From Moorella mulderi DSM 14980 (GTDB taxonomy: Bacteria > Bacillota > DSM-521 > Neomoorellales > Neomoorellaceae): a stretch of DNA of 64,000 nucleotides. The notes beneath the pieces were generated by a model. That model worked only from the letters and a program-made list of their open reading frames with translations. It was not told where the DNA came from and did no database searches. Every line of letters begins with the position of its first letter. Within the stretch, counting starts at the first letter, position 1. This document shows, in pieces, positions 7,688 through 15,877 of this stretch. Both the position numbers and the translations under genes were made by a program. The stretch covers positions 1-64,000 of the forward strand of contig NZ_LTBC01000001.1 in NCBI RefSeq assembly GCF_001594015.1, read 5' to 3'.

Positions 7688-8902
7688 TCATATATTGCTA
7701 TCACCTGAAGTAAGCAGTTTAGGTGTTTTGTGAGTTTGGGGGTAGTGTATAGTAAACACCCCATCGCTTTCCTCTTCTACCCTGATAACTCCGGTTTCGG
7801 CTATATCCCCCAGGATAGCCCGCACCAGCTCCCGTTTTTCTGACGGGCGGATTTTGCGGCCCGATTCCGTGTGGCCCGGGAGGATCTTTTCGGCCATCTT
7901 CTCCCAGCCGATCCTGAAAGGTTTGCCCTTACCGGGCTTTGCGGCCATGATGTAAAATAGTGCCGGGATACTGTACCGGCTCCTGCGCGTTTTGCGCCGG
8001 AGCTTTTTTATTATGTTCACGGGCACCCACACCAGCTGACTTTGGCACTCCGGACTCAGGAGAAAATCAGTTAAAGCAGGACATATAGTGATGCCCACCG
8101 TGATGTCGTCGAAGGGCCGGTCTTTTTTCCATCGGTATTCTATCCACGTGATGAAGCGCCCCATGGCCATGACAATTTCTTCGGTTTTCTCCTTTTTGCG
8201 CTTGTACCCGATTACAAAATCCTTAGCGTGTGTGAAAACCAACAATCCTAGCATTTCCGCTATCATACGAAAATTTTTACCGCACGGCGATAATCCCATG
8301 CGTTCGGCCAGTTCCCGCAGGCTGGTCTTGATCGCACCGTGGGTCATACCTGGGTTTTTCTGGTGGTATTTTTTAGTGATGTCGTCTACCTGCTCCAGGA
8401 AGAGGGTGCAGATCGCCGCCAGCATGGGTTGGGCTTCCGCCGGTACGTCCTGCAGTGCCCGAGCCAGATCCTTCGGCATGTGCGGCAGTTCCGCCAGCGC
8501 CCCCAGCGGCTGGCACGGCACGTATACCACCGGACCGCCTTCGCGTTCGCGGGTGTGGTAATAAACTACATTTTCTGTATGGTTCACGAAAGAGCTAGGT
8601 CCGGTCGGCTCTTGCACAATAGTTTTCGCTTTTTTAATTTCCTTTCTTCTTCCGGGTAAGATCCCCGTTTCCCTGGCTATGTTCCGCGCCGTCACTATTT
8701 TCTCTCCCGCCATACCCGCCGCCAGGGGCAATGGGAGGGGCAGAAGAGCCGTTTTTTTCGCCGTCGCTCCATCGCACGCCGCCATCCATCCCAAATTGTG
8801 GATAAGTGAGTAAGCTAACCCAGCCACCATTAATGCCGGGGCCAGGAACTCGACGCGTGTTCCGCTGCGCTCGGCACGAAGAAAATCAATTATAGCCGTC
8901 AT
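7688..8902 (-). CDS. probable replication initiator (Rep-like) protein
   Basis: 404 residues, basic and helix-rich. No family can be named from sequence alone. Two helical, lysine/arginine-rich segments (about 165-240 and 280-375) could be winged-helix domains like those of plasmid Rep proteins. The segment around residues 165-210 (HGAIKTSLRELAERMGLS) looks like a helix-turn-helix. The ATG is preceded by GGAAGGAGG. The assignment rests on position: it lies directly beside the 22-bp iteron array and upstream of DnaB-like and Prim-Pol genes on the same strand. An alternative is a transcriptional regulator of the element. Confidence 0.55.
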   Translation of the reverse strand: MTAIIDFLRAERSGTRVEFLAPALMVAGLAYSLIHNLGWMAACDGATAKKTALLPLPLPLAAGMAGEKIVTARNIARETGILPGRRKEIKKAKTIVQEPTGPSSFVNHTENVVYYHTREREGGPVVYVPCQPLGALAELPHMPKDLARALQDVPAEAQPMLAAICTLFLEQVDDITKKYHQKNPGMTHGAIKTSLRELAERMGLSPCGKNFRMIAEMLGLLVFTHAKDFVIGYKRKKEKTEEIVMAMGRFITWIEYRWKKDRPFDDITVGITICPALTDFLLSPECQSQLVWVPVNIIKKLRRKTRRSRYSIPALFYIMAAKPGKGKPFRIGWEKMAEKILPGHTESGRKIRPSEKRELVRAILGDIAETGVIRVEEESDGVFTIHYPQTHKTPKLLTSGDSNI

Positions 8903-8927
8903 TTTTTTCCTCCTTCCTTTTCTTTCA

Positions 8928-8956
8928 AAAGAAAAACCCGGCCTCCCGGCCGGGTT
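8928..8956 (-). terminator. intrinsic terminator
   Basis: Minus strand: AACCCGGCC/GGCCGGGTT with a GGGA loop followed by TTTCTTTTG. It lies just after the stop of the 8963-9928 gene. Confidence 0.85.
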
Positions 8957-8962
8957 GAATAA

Positions 8963-9928
8963 TCAATTGAGTTTTTGAAATTGCTCGCTGTCTCGGCTCC
9001 ACCCGCCGCCTTTCTTCCGCTTGCCTCCGCCACTGCTCCCCATCGCGGGATCGATGAGGGTAGGGTAGTATGTTGACAGTCCGGGCTGTTTTACCAAGGG
9101 TTTCCAGCACTCCCTCCGAACCCATGTTCCTTTATCGGCGTCCCATATTCCTGGTATACATATATAGACGCTTTTCGCCCCTCGCGTCACCATATCGTGC
9201 GTCGATATGGCTAATCGACGATATGTCTTTTTGTGCGTATTTGTTGAATTATATCGTTTCTTCGAACCTGGAGGCGACGGCGGGAGGAATGACGGAGACA
9301 CGACTAGCCCCATACTGCGTCGGATCCGCCCAACCTCGTCCGGCGTGATTTCTACGCCGAGTTCTACCGTTGCCACCGCCGCGATGTGGTCGTCTGACGC
9401 GGCGACGGCAATTTTTTTGTCTTCTTTATCTCCATCCTCATCTCTATATTCGTTTTCACTATATCTGATTTCAACACCCAATGCAGTTTTATATCTTGCG
9501 ATGATATCCATGATTGCGTTTTTTCTTTCGTTCCCTTTTTCCTGTTCTTTCCGCTTCCGTTCCTCTTCGCCCCGGCGGGCTTTCAAGGCGGCCCGCACTT
9601 TTTCTTCCATCTCCACGCCGGCCAACGAAGGATCCTCGTCCAGGTCGGCCAGCGCCCTTTCCGCTCTCTTCCGTGCCGCCTCCCTCGCTTTCGTGCTGCT
9701 GGCCGTTTCGGGCCAGGCCAATTCAGCCAGCCGTGCTGCCGACGCCGTGGGCTCCATAACCAAGACATTCGCTATTAAATGACACGCCTCCACACGATCG
9801 GATCGTACCGATCCGTTTTTTCGCCCCGGCGGTCTGCCTCTGCCCCTGTGGGAATTTTTTTGTCCGGTTTCCATTTCCTGCGACATGCACACCTCTCCCA
9901 TACCTTGTTCCTCGTTTTTTTCCGACAA
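8963..9928 (-). CDS. AT-hook-like basic protein, function unknown
   Basis: 321 residues. Residues 28-38 (RGRGRPPGRKN) match an AT-hook, a minor-groove DNA-binding motif. A long charged, probably coiled-coil stretch follows at about 85-150 (KAREAARKRAERALADLDED and a K/E/R-rich run), then a poorly conserved C-terminal half with basic patches. No enzyme motif was found. It is transcribed divergently from the XRE-type regulator from a strong promoter (TTGCAT-17-TATACT at 9980-10008). Placement next to the initiator gene suggests a DNA-binding role in maintenance or regulation of the element, which is inference. Confidence 0.65.
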   Translation of the reverse strand: MSEKNEEQGMGEVCMSQEMETGQKNSHRGRGRPPGRKNGSVRSDRVEACHLIANVLVMEPTASAARLAELAWPETASSTKAREAARKRAERALADLDEDPSLAGVEMEEKVRAALKARRGEEERKRKEQEKGNERKNAIMDIIARYKTALGVEIRYSENEYRDEDGDKEDKKIAVAASDDHIAAVATVELGVEITPDEVGRIRRSMGLVVSPSFLPPSPPGSKKRYNSTNTHKKTYRRLAISTHDMVTRGAKSVYICIPGIWDADKGTWVRRECWKPLVKQPGLSTYYPTLIDPAMGSSGGGKRKKGGGWSRDSEQFQKLN

Positions 9929-9979
9929 GGTTAAATTACGTGTTTTGCTTGTTTTGGTGTGCTTAACGCACTACTTGAA

Positions 9980-10008
9980 AGTATAACATAACCACGTATT
10001 TGATGCAA
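9980..10008 (-). promoter_or_regulatory. sigma-70-type promoter for the AT-hook gene
   Basis: On the minus strand -35 TTGCAT (10003-10008), a 17-bp spacer, and -10 TATACT (9980-9985). A short inverted repeat GTGC...GCAC lies just past the predicted start site and could be an operator. Confidence 0.7.
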
Positions 10009-10039
10009 TCCCCCTTTCTAGGCTTTTTAATAAAAAAGC

Positions 10040-10068
10040 GTTTATTTTTTCTATCATAAAGGTATAAT
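10040..10068 (+). promoter_or_regulatory. promoter for the XRE-type regulator
   Basis: A consensus -10 TATAAT at 10063-10068, with a poor -35 (GTTTAT, 10040-10045) at 17 bp. Transcription would start near 10075, which rules out the ATG at 10074 as the start codon of the next gene. Confidence 0.55.
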
Positions 10069-10088
10069 GTTGAATGGGAGTGGGGGGA

Positions 10089-10862
10089 ATGCTCAAAAAT
10101 CTGGAGAAAGGAGAGGTATGTGTGGATGTCGCGGGTGTTAAGTGGAACGAGAACTACGGTCGCGCGCTTTTTGATTATCTCTGCCGGCATTTCGGCGTCG
10201 GTTCCATACGTGCTGTGGCACGCGTTCTTCAAACGAGCGACGGGCATTTATCAGCGATTTTTCGTGGGAAATCCCCGCTGACGCGGGCTATGTTACTTCG
10301 AATAGCTTCCGCCCTAAACGAAGATCCTCGCGTGGTGCTTGCCGCGATTAATTATCCAGCTGGGGCCATCCTGCCCTTGGGGTGGTCTGCTGCAGCACCG
10401 GTGGTATGGACACAATCAAAACTACCGCTGCCGGAAAAGACCGAGGGGGCAAACGCAAACGAAGGTGAAGGGGGTGATGTAAAAAATGAATCTCCTCTGC
10501 CAGAAAAAACGCTCAAGCAATTCGCTAAGGAAAAAATCCTCGAAATGGAAACGCCTGTCGTGCCGATTTTTCGGCAGATCCTCGCCGCTTTTCTTCATCT
10601 TTCTTCACCTTCTCTTGAACCCTATATACTTCGTACGCTAGCTGATCATTGGTATGATCAGAAAGCGCTCGCTGATTACGCGGAATCGACGAAGAACGTT
10701 CATGCGTTGCTCCACGCGCTGGCTTTTCTGAAGTCTCCGCTGGAATACGTTCTATCTGGAAATCTAACGCTCAAAAACGTTTTGTCCTTCAATTCGTTGC
10801 CTGAGTTCTTTCGTAACGATTTGACCTCATGGGAAGAAAACCGGGAGGTGGACAGGAGGTGA
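10089..10862 (+). CDS. XRE-like helix-turn-helix regulator of the element
   Basis: About 257 residues from the ATG at 10089, which follows a run of six G. A GTG at 10122 with GGAGAGG in front is a good alternative. The ATG at 10074 overlaps the predicted transcription start. Residues about 25-85 hold a lambda-repressor-like HTH (SIRAVARVLQTSDGHLSAIF, then LTRAMLLRIASALNEDP). The remaining roughly 170 residues are helical and unassigned. It is divergent from the 8963-9928 gene and shares its 145-bp control region. That suggests a switch controlling the element's replication genes, which is inference. Confidence 0.75.
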   Translation: MLKNLEKGEVCVDVAGVKWNENYGRALFDYLCRHFGVGSIRAVARVLQTSDGHLSAIFRGKSPLTRAMLLRIASALNEDPRVVLAAINYPAGAILPLGWSAAAPVVWTQSKLPLPEKTEGANANEGEGGDVKNESPLPEKTLKQFAKEKILEMETPVVPIFRQILAAFLHLSSPSLEPYILRTLADHWYDQKALADYAESTKNVHALLHALAFLKSPLEYVLSGNLTLKNVLSFNSLPEFFRNDLTSWEENREVDRR

Positions 10863-10878
10863 CTGCCGTTTTCACGAC

Positions 10879-11136
10879 TTATATCGGTGGCGGCTGATAC
10901 GGCGCGGCGTCTGATTTCAAGCATACCAGTCTCCTGTTCCTCACTCTGATCCCTGCGAATCTCCGGTCTTTCATCCTATATGCTCCTAGTGCTCTTTCGA
11001 GGCTTTCCTGTGCGATCTTGTTACGTGTTCCGTAAATCACCCTGGCCGCTTCCCCTAAATCCACGACTCCATCACGCTCCTCCAGCAACCGGAGGAGCCT
11101 TGCTTTTTTAGTCTCCTTCACAAGCTTTCTAGCCAC
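10879..11136 (-). CDS. small basic protein, possible winged-helix
   Basis: 85 residues from a GTG at 11136 preceded by GGAGG. The open frame runs further upstream, but that part reads through the decayed ligD segment and is not coding. Sequence: ARKLVKETKKARLLRLLEER, then a DLGEAARVIYG segment resembling a helix-turn-helix, ending in YQPPPI. It converges with the XRE-type gene (16 bp between stops). It is the last intact gene before the ligD remnant, so it probably lies at the element's right end. Confidence 0.6.
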   Translation of the reverse strand: MARKLVKETKKARLLRLLEERDGVVDLGEAARVIYGTRNKIAQESLERALGAYRMKDRRFAGIRVRNRRLVCLKSDAAPYQPPPI

Positions 11137-11237
11137 ACTGCGAACCTCCTTCCGTATTTTTCGCCCAGCAAAATAAAAAAAACCGGCCGGCGCTCCTGCC
11201 CATGAGCCGCCGCCCGACCCGATTAACCTTTGTTGCG

Positions 11238-11560
11238 TGCCTCTCGATGCACCCCTGGTTGGCCAGCCAGGCCAGGGTTGCTTCGTTATTGCAGAGAACG
11301 TAATTGATGGTTTTATCGCTATCGGCGTGATAGACGGGCAGGGTCGCCACCCACTCTGGCGCATAGGCAGGGCACTCTTTCTGGTAAAAGGCCTCCCCTG
11401 TAATGCCGTCCGGGTAGCGCTTCAGGACCAGGGGGCGGTCCCGCAGGTAAGGCAGGATGACGGGGGCCATGTCGACATAATATTCGACCAGGTTCAGCTT
11501 GGTCAGTCCCTCCGGCCAGAAGACTTTGTCCAGGTTGGTCAACTGGAGCTGTTGCTTCGG
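11238..11560 (-). pseudogene. ligD-type polymerase domain, 5' fragment
   Basis: The minus-strand frame reads LTNLDKVFWPEGLTKLNLVE, a D...LRDRPLVLKRYPDGI block, FYQKECPAYAPEW and INYVLCNNEATLAWLANQGC. This is the N-terminal third of the LigD primase-polymerase domain used in bacterial end joining. Homology stops abruptly after ...NQGCIE at about 11,238, where the plasmid-like element begins. Upstream it lacks a proper start and runs into other debris. The gene was truncated, and the junction is the best candidate for the element's right boundary. Confidence 0.75.
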
Positions 11561-11664
11561 CAATTGGGGCCGTATATATGGCTGGCCCTGACCCATTTCT
11601 ATGCCGCAACCCCCTATTATTCTTGCCTTGCCACTAGTATCTCCCACCCCCGTTAAGGCCCATA

Positions 11665-11880
11665 CGCTATTAACCCCCACCCCGGGGGAGGTCATAATCA
11701 ACGCCACAATATGGCCGACGACCCCCTGGCCGCCAAAGGCTCCCTGGGGTTTGTCCCAGATAACCCCAACATCTGGGAAAAACTGACGGGACTGGAGTAC
11801 CAGCAATTGCTGGCCGATGTCTACCGGGTGCCTGCTGCCGCCAGGCAAGAGCGGGTGGAGGAACTGGCAGCGCGCCAGGC
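11665..11880 (+). pseudogene. ABC transporter ATPase fragment
   Basis: The plus strand reads LLTPTPGEVIIN, then after a one-base frameshift near 11,707 MADDPLAAKGSLGFVPDNPN, IWEKLTGLEYQQLLADVYRV and AARQERVEELAAR. This is the segment between Walker A and the signature motif of an ABC-2 exporter ATPase. Walker A and the C-terminal half are missing. A permease-like remnant at 12,735-12,980 may be its former partner. Confidence 0.65.
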
Positions 11881-11924
11881 GGGGCGGCTTACCTGGCGGG
11901 AAACCTGGATATTTTCCAGGGTAG

Positions 11925-11992
11925 AGCTTGACGGCGGCCCCCAGGGTGACTTTCCCCTGGAGGGCCATGCCGTCCTCGAGTTCCCGGTAGGT
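11925..11992. repeat. 68-bp partial copy of the glycosidase gene
   Basis: Bases 11925-11992 match 20207-20274, inside the 19636-21594 gene, with about five differences and in the same orientation. The minus strand encodes the shared MALQGKVTLGAAVKLY-type stretch. It is probably the remains of a second copy of that gene. Confidence 0.85.
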
Positions 11993-12048
11993 ATCTTACA
12001 TCGTCTCCAGGTGCCGCCGGGGCGGCATGGGCGTAAGAAAAAAGCAAA

Positions 12049-12261
12049 CTATATGGTAGCTGTTTTCGGAAGCTCTACCTCCACAGTCAAAGGGGGCTCT
12101 CCCAATTTTTTCGAGGCATTAAGGATCTCCAAGCCTACCAGCTTACCTTCTGCGTCGATGTCCAACAATACACCCTGAGATATTTCTTCCGTTTCATAAA
12201 TAGAGCTGTCATTAAAACGAATATATAAGGCGTCAGCATCTGGATCATAACGAAACTTCAT
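12049..12261 (-). CDS. DUF2283 family protein
   Basis: 70 residues, the full length of DUF2283. It shows the YDPDADALYIRF opening, the SQGVLLDID centre and the GLEILNASKK block typical of the family. Its start overlaps the stop of the preceding DUF4258-like gene by four bases (ATGA), so the two are translationally coupled. DUF2283 genes commonly pair with DUF4258 genes in toxin-antitoxin-like modules. The antitoxin role here is inferred from that pairing. Confidence 0.85.
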   Translation of the reverse strand: MKFRYDPDADALYIRFNDSSIYETEEISQGVLLDIDAEGKLVGLEILNASKKLGEPPLTVEVELPKTATI

Positions 12262-12518
12262 GATTTATCGCCTCCATACTTTTTAATTTTTGATGTTTTA
12301 TACGCGGTTAAAACCACGTGACTATCTCCCGATAATTTTACGGCAACCCTGAGCAGATATTCTTTCCCCGTTTCCTTGTAAACCTTCTGGTAGATTAAAA
12401 CATCTTGCCCTTGCGGTATTATTCGTTCCGGATTACATACTGTCTCCCCTACCAACTTTTTATCGAGTTTTCTTTCTATTAGCTGCTTTTCAGCATGGGC
12501 AGTAAATCTAAGTTTCAA
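12258..12518 (-). CDS. DUF4258-like protein, putative toxin partner
   Basis: 86 residues from a TTG at 12518 preceded by GGGGAGG. A consensus -10 (TATAAT, minus strand, 12558-12563) would start transcription near 12551. That excludes the longer 136-residue reading, whose extra N-terminus also looks non-coding. The sequence FTAHAEKQLIERKLDKKLV, then PERIIPQG, and YLLRVAVKLSGDSHVVLTAY matches the DUF4258 pattern (H...R near the N-terminus, VVTAY-like end). It overlaps the DUF2283 gene downstream. Likely a small toxin-like RNase-fold protein, by family context. Confidence 0.75.
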   Translation of the reverse strand: MKLRFTAHAEKQLIERKLDKKLVGETVCNPERIIPQGQDVLIYQKVYKETGKEYLLRVAVKLSGDSHVVLTAYKTSKIKKYGGDKS

Positions 12519-12734
12519 GGTCTCCTCCCCTACTTTTCCCTTATATTTTACGTTCTTATTATACCATGGTTTACATTGCTTTAATGTCCTGGCGCGGCTC
12601 ATATCCAGTTCATTGATCCTCAATTTTGCGCTGGCCAGACCACTACCTGCTACTTGCTTTCCATCCAACCCATCTCATAACCCAAGGCCTCGGAGCTAAT
12701 TTTTCTGATCAACAGCGGAACTCTCATATTTGAT

Positions 12735-12980
12735 TTGTCACGCCCCATGCTCAACTGGAACCTGCCGCGACAACCCACCAATTATAACTCGAACGTGGCC
12801 TTAAGCATGCTTCTGGGACTGGGCGTGGTAGGTGTGGCTAATGCCATATACTTTGCCCTTTTGAGGTCAGGTTTTAGCCATACTGCCACTCTTCTGATCA
12901 TTACCGCTGTGAGTGCTGTAGCGGGGGCCTGCCTGCTGCAATTTATGCAGACGTGGGCCCAGAAACAAATACAGGCGAAT
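12735..12980 (+). pseudogene. C-terminal fragment of an ABC-2 permease
   Basis: The plus strand reads SRPMLNWNLPRQPTNYNSNV followed by two hydrophobic segments (SMLLGLGVVGVANAIYF and ATLLIITAVSAVAGACLLQF) and a basic end. This resembles the last two membrane helices of putative ABC exporter permeases. There is no ribosome binding site, and the frame after about 12,980 looks random. It is likely the permease half of the transporter whose ATPase remnant lies at 11,665-11,880. Confidence 0.5.
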
Positions 12981-13160
12981 CAACCTGTAGCAAGAACCCG
13001 GTTTGCGTTCATAGCAATCAGGATTTTTTTGTCAACCGGGTGGTGCTCCTGGCTTAATCAAAAATTAATTTATTCTGAGCAGGATTTGATTTGAACTAAA
13101 GCGAACTAACTCCTAGGAACAGGCAGCCACCTTAAAAACATATAACTAGGGGGAAGGGAA

Positions 13161-13862
13161 ATGCAGGAACATTCCTGGCCGGGAATGCTATGGGGGGTTT
13201 TGGTTCGCCCGGGTGTTACCTTTAATGAGTGGCCGGAAAAGGCTCCTTTCTGGCCACCGGCATTGACCCTTATCGGTTTTAATCTTATTCTGACTCTTGT
13301 CGCCCTGCCTAAAGCCAGGGCTATAGTCCTCCTGGGCTTAGAGAAGAGCCCCCTGCCGGCCGATGAACTGGCCATAGCAACGACAATCGTTAACTATTTC
13401 GTCCCGGCGATGGCTATTTTAGGGGCCCTGATAGTGCCCCTGATAATTTGGGTGGCAGAGGCCGGGGCTATCAGCCTGGTAGGCCGCGCCTTCGGGCTAC
13501 AGGTAACAGTCGCCGGACTGCTGCCGGTGGCGGCAGTGGCCTGGGTAGCCCCTTTGTTGGGGAGCCTGATCCAGACGTTGTTGATTCTCGCCCTGCCCCT
13601 CGAGGCCATGAATCAGGTAAAAGTCAGCCTGGCCGCGTTTTTGCCGCCCTCGCCCCATCCCGGGGTAGGGTACCTGTTGCTGGATAAAATCAACCCCTTC
13701 GTAATCTGGAATTTTGTCCTCCTGGGTTTGGGTACGGCTGCGGTGGCCAGGGTTGATAATCGCCGTGGCCTGGCGGTGGTTTTGGTTATCTGGATGGTTT
13801 ACGTAGCTGTGAGTATAGCTTTAAGTATGGCCGCTATGGCCCTGAACCCTGCCGTACATTAA
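13161..13862 (+). CDS. Yip1-family integral membrane protein
   Basis: 233 residues with five or six hydrophobic segments (about 35-55, 80-105, 110-150, 180-200, 205-230). The N-terminus WGVLVRPGVTFNEWPEKAPF, with a conserved Pro-Phe turn, is typical of the Yip1 domain (PF04893). ATG with GGGGAAGGG upstream. It ends 36 bp before the membrane-fusion protein gene and probably opens the four-gene exporter operon. In Firmicutes, Yip1 proteins often precede MacAB-like exporters. The precise role is unknown. Confidence 0.8.
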   Translation: MQEHSWPGMLWGVLVRPGVTFNEWPEKAPFWPPALTLIGFNLILTLVALPKARAIVLLGLEKSPLPADELAIATTIVNYFVPAMAILGALIVPLIIWVAEAGAISLVGRAFGLQVTVAGLLPVAAVAWVAPLLGSLIQTLLILALPLEAMNQVKVSLAAFLPPSPHPGVGYLLLDKINPFVIWNFVLLGLGTAAVARVDNRRGLAVVLVIWMVYVAVSIALSMAAMALNPAVH

Positions 13863-13898
13863 ACCCGGAAGGAGCTGGTGCCGTACCGGGAGGTTGTC

Positions 13899-15149
13899 AT
13901 GCTGAAACGAATTTTAGCCGTTGCCGGGATAATCGTCGTCATCGGGGGAATAATTACCGCCAATGTCTATCGGAGCCGCCAGCCCCGCGGGTTACCCGTC
14001 AAGGTGGCCGCGGTAGAGGAACGCGATATGACCACCACCGTACTGACATCCGGCCGGGCGGAGCTGGCCGTGGAACAGGAGGTTACAGCTACCGTTGCCG
14101 GCCGGGTGGTGTCAGTCCTGGTGCAACCCGGTGACCGGGTAGAAAAGGGGCAAACCCTGGTGCGCCTGGAGGCCACGGACTTGACAGCTAAGGTCCGGGA
14201 AGCGGAAGCGGCGGTGGCCGTGGCCCGGGCCAACCTGAACAAAGGCCAGGCCGGGGCCGGACCGGAGGAAATTACGGCAGCCAAAGTCGCCCTGAAACAG
14301 GCCCGCTTAAACCTCCAGGAGGCGCAAAGGAAACTGGCGCGGACCCGCGAACTGGCCGCTGCCGGGGCGATACCAGCAATCGAACTGGAAGCGGCGCAGA
14401 ACGAAGTCGCCCAGCAGGAGTTGCAGGTTGAGCAGGCCGAAGCCAAACTGAAAGTCATGACTTCCGGCCCCCGGCCTGAGGATATAGCCGCCCTGGAAGC
14501 GCAACTTCACCAGGCGGAACTCACCGCCGCGGCAGCCCGGGAACAACTGGGTGCGACCACCGTCGCCGCCCCGGTAACGGGCATGGTGCTGGAGGTGAAT
14601 ATCAGGGCCGGGCAATGGGTGAGCCCGGGTACGGCCCTGTTGCGGGTGGGCGACCCGGCGACTCTCCAGGTCCGGGCCAGTGTGGCCGAAGCCGACAGCG
14701 GCAGCCTGCAACCGGGCCAGGAAGTGGTTATTACCGGCCGCGCCTTCTGGGGAACAACCTACCAGGGCAAGGTAGTGCGGGTGGCGCCGGCGGCGGTGAC
14801 CCGGCAGTCCCAGCAGGGGGCAGAAACGACGGTCGAGGCCATTATCGCCCTGGCCGGGCCGGCGCCCCTGTTGAAACCGGGATATAGCGTCGATTTAAAA
14901 ATAACTACTGCCGCCCGGCCGAAGGCCCTGACCCTCCCCTTTGAAGCCATCCAGGAGGAAAAGGGTCAACGTTATGTCTACCGTATTGTCGACGGCAAGG
15001 CGCAGAGGGTGGTTGTCCAGACGGGGCTGGAGAATGAACTCTATATCGAAGTGACTTCAGGCCTTAAAGCGGGCGATCAGGTAATCTTAAATCCCACCGA
15101 TAAAATCAAAGACGGGGTGGCCGTCAAACCCGAGGGGGAAAAGCAGTGA
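13899..15149 (+). CDS. HlyD/MacA-type efflux adaptor subunit
   Basis: 416 residues from the ATG at 13899 (GGGAGG five bases upstream). A GTG at 13878 lies only three bases from AAGGAG and is less likely. An N-terminal membrane anchor (about 3-22) is followed by a biotinyl-lipoyl-like half motif ([20 protein letters not shown]), an alpha-helical hairpin rich in A/E/Q (about 90-190), the second lipoyl half ([20 protein letters not shown]) and beta-barrel and membrane-proximal domains. It links the MacB-like transporter to the outside in Gram-positive cells. The next gene overlaps by four bases. Confidence 0.9.
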   Translation: MLKRILAVAGIIVVIGGIITANVYRSRQPRGLPVKVAAVEERDMTTTVLTSGRAELAVEQEVTATVAGRVVSVLVQPGDRVEKGQTLVRLEATDLTAKVREAEAAVAVARANLNKGQAGAGPEEITAAKVALKQARLNLQEAQRKLARTRELAAAGAIPAIELEAAQNEVAQQELQVEQAEAKLKVMTSGPRPEDIAALEAQLHQAELTAAAAREQLGATTVAAPVTGMVLEVNIRAGQWVSPGTALLRVGDPATLQVRASVAEADSGSLQPGQEVVITGRAFWGTTYQGKVVRVAPAAVTRQSQQGAETTVEAIIALAGPAPLLKPGYSVDLKITTAARPKALTLPFEAIQEEKGQRYVYRIVDGKAQRVVVQTGLENELYIEVTSGLKAGDQVILNPTDKIKDGVAVKPEGEKQ

Positions 15150-15877
15150 TCCGCCTCGAAGGGGTAAGCAAGGTCTACCGCCTGGGGAATATTGAAGTGC
15201 CGGCCCTGGTGGATATTTCCCTGGAGGTAAAGGCGGGGGAGTTTGTGGCCATTATGGGGCCCTCCGGTTCCGGCAAATCGACCCTCATGCATATCCTGGG
15301 CTGCCTGGACCGGCCCAGCGGCGGCCGCTATTTTTTAGACGGCCAGCCGGTGGAAGGCCTGCGGGAGGAAGCCCTGGCCCGGGTGCGCAACCAGAAAGTC
15401 GGCTTTGTCTTCCAGACCTTTAACCTGCTGCCCCGCCAGACAGCCCTGCGCAACGTGGAATTGCCCCTGATCTATGCCGGCGTGCCCGGCGCGGAAAGGC
15501 GGCAGCAGGCCCTGGCGGCCCTGGAGCGCGTAGGCCTGGCGGATCGCTACCGCCACCGGCCCAATGAGCTTTCCGGCGGCCAGCGCCAGCGGGTGGCCAT
15601 TGCCCGGGCCCTGGTCAACCGGCCGGCGGTAATCCTGGCCGACGAGCCCACCGGCAACCTGGACAGCCGCTCGGGGGAGGAGATTATGGCTATCTTCCAG
15701 GAACTCCATGAGGCCGGCGCGACTATCGTCCTGGTAACCCACGAGCGGGATATTGCCTGCCACGCCGGGCGCATCCTTCATTTTCGCGACGGGTGTTTGC
15801 TTAAGGAAGAAAAGGTGCCCCGGCCGTTAAAAGCGAGGGAACTCCTGGCGTCCGGGAAGGAAGGGCAGGGGCAATGA
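15146..15877 (+). CDS. MacB/LolD-type ABC transporter ATPase
   Basis: 243 residues, complete ABC domain. Walker A is GPSGSGKST (about 38-46). The Q-loop is in [16 protein letters not shown]. The signature is LSGGQRQR, Walker B is [12 protein letters not shown] and the switch histidine is in VTHERD. The family energises MacB-type efflux and lipoprotein-type transporters without pumping through the membrane. It overlaps both the adaptor and permease genes by four bases, so all three are translationally coupled. Substrate cannot be read from sequence. Confidence 0.93.
   Translation: MIRLEGVSKVYRLGNIEVPALVDISLEVKAGEFVAIMGPSGSGKSTLMHILGCLDRPSGGRYFLDGQPVEGLREEALARVRNQKVGFVFQTFNLLPRQTALRNVELPLIYAGVPGAERRQQALAALERVGLADRYRHRPNELSGGQRQRVAIARALVNRPAVILADEPTGNLDSRSGEEIMAIFQELHEAGATIVLVTHERDIACHAGRILHFRDGCLLKEEKVPRPLKARELLASGKEGQGQ

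Noticed and set aside
12519-12668. N-terminal extension of the DUF4258-like gene
   Set aside because: The TATAAT at 12,558-12,563 lies within it and the extra residues are not protein-like.
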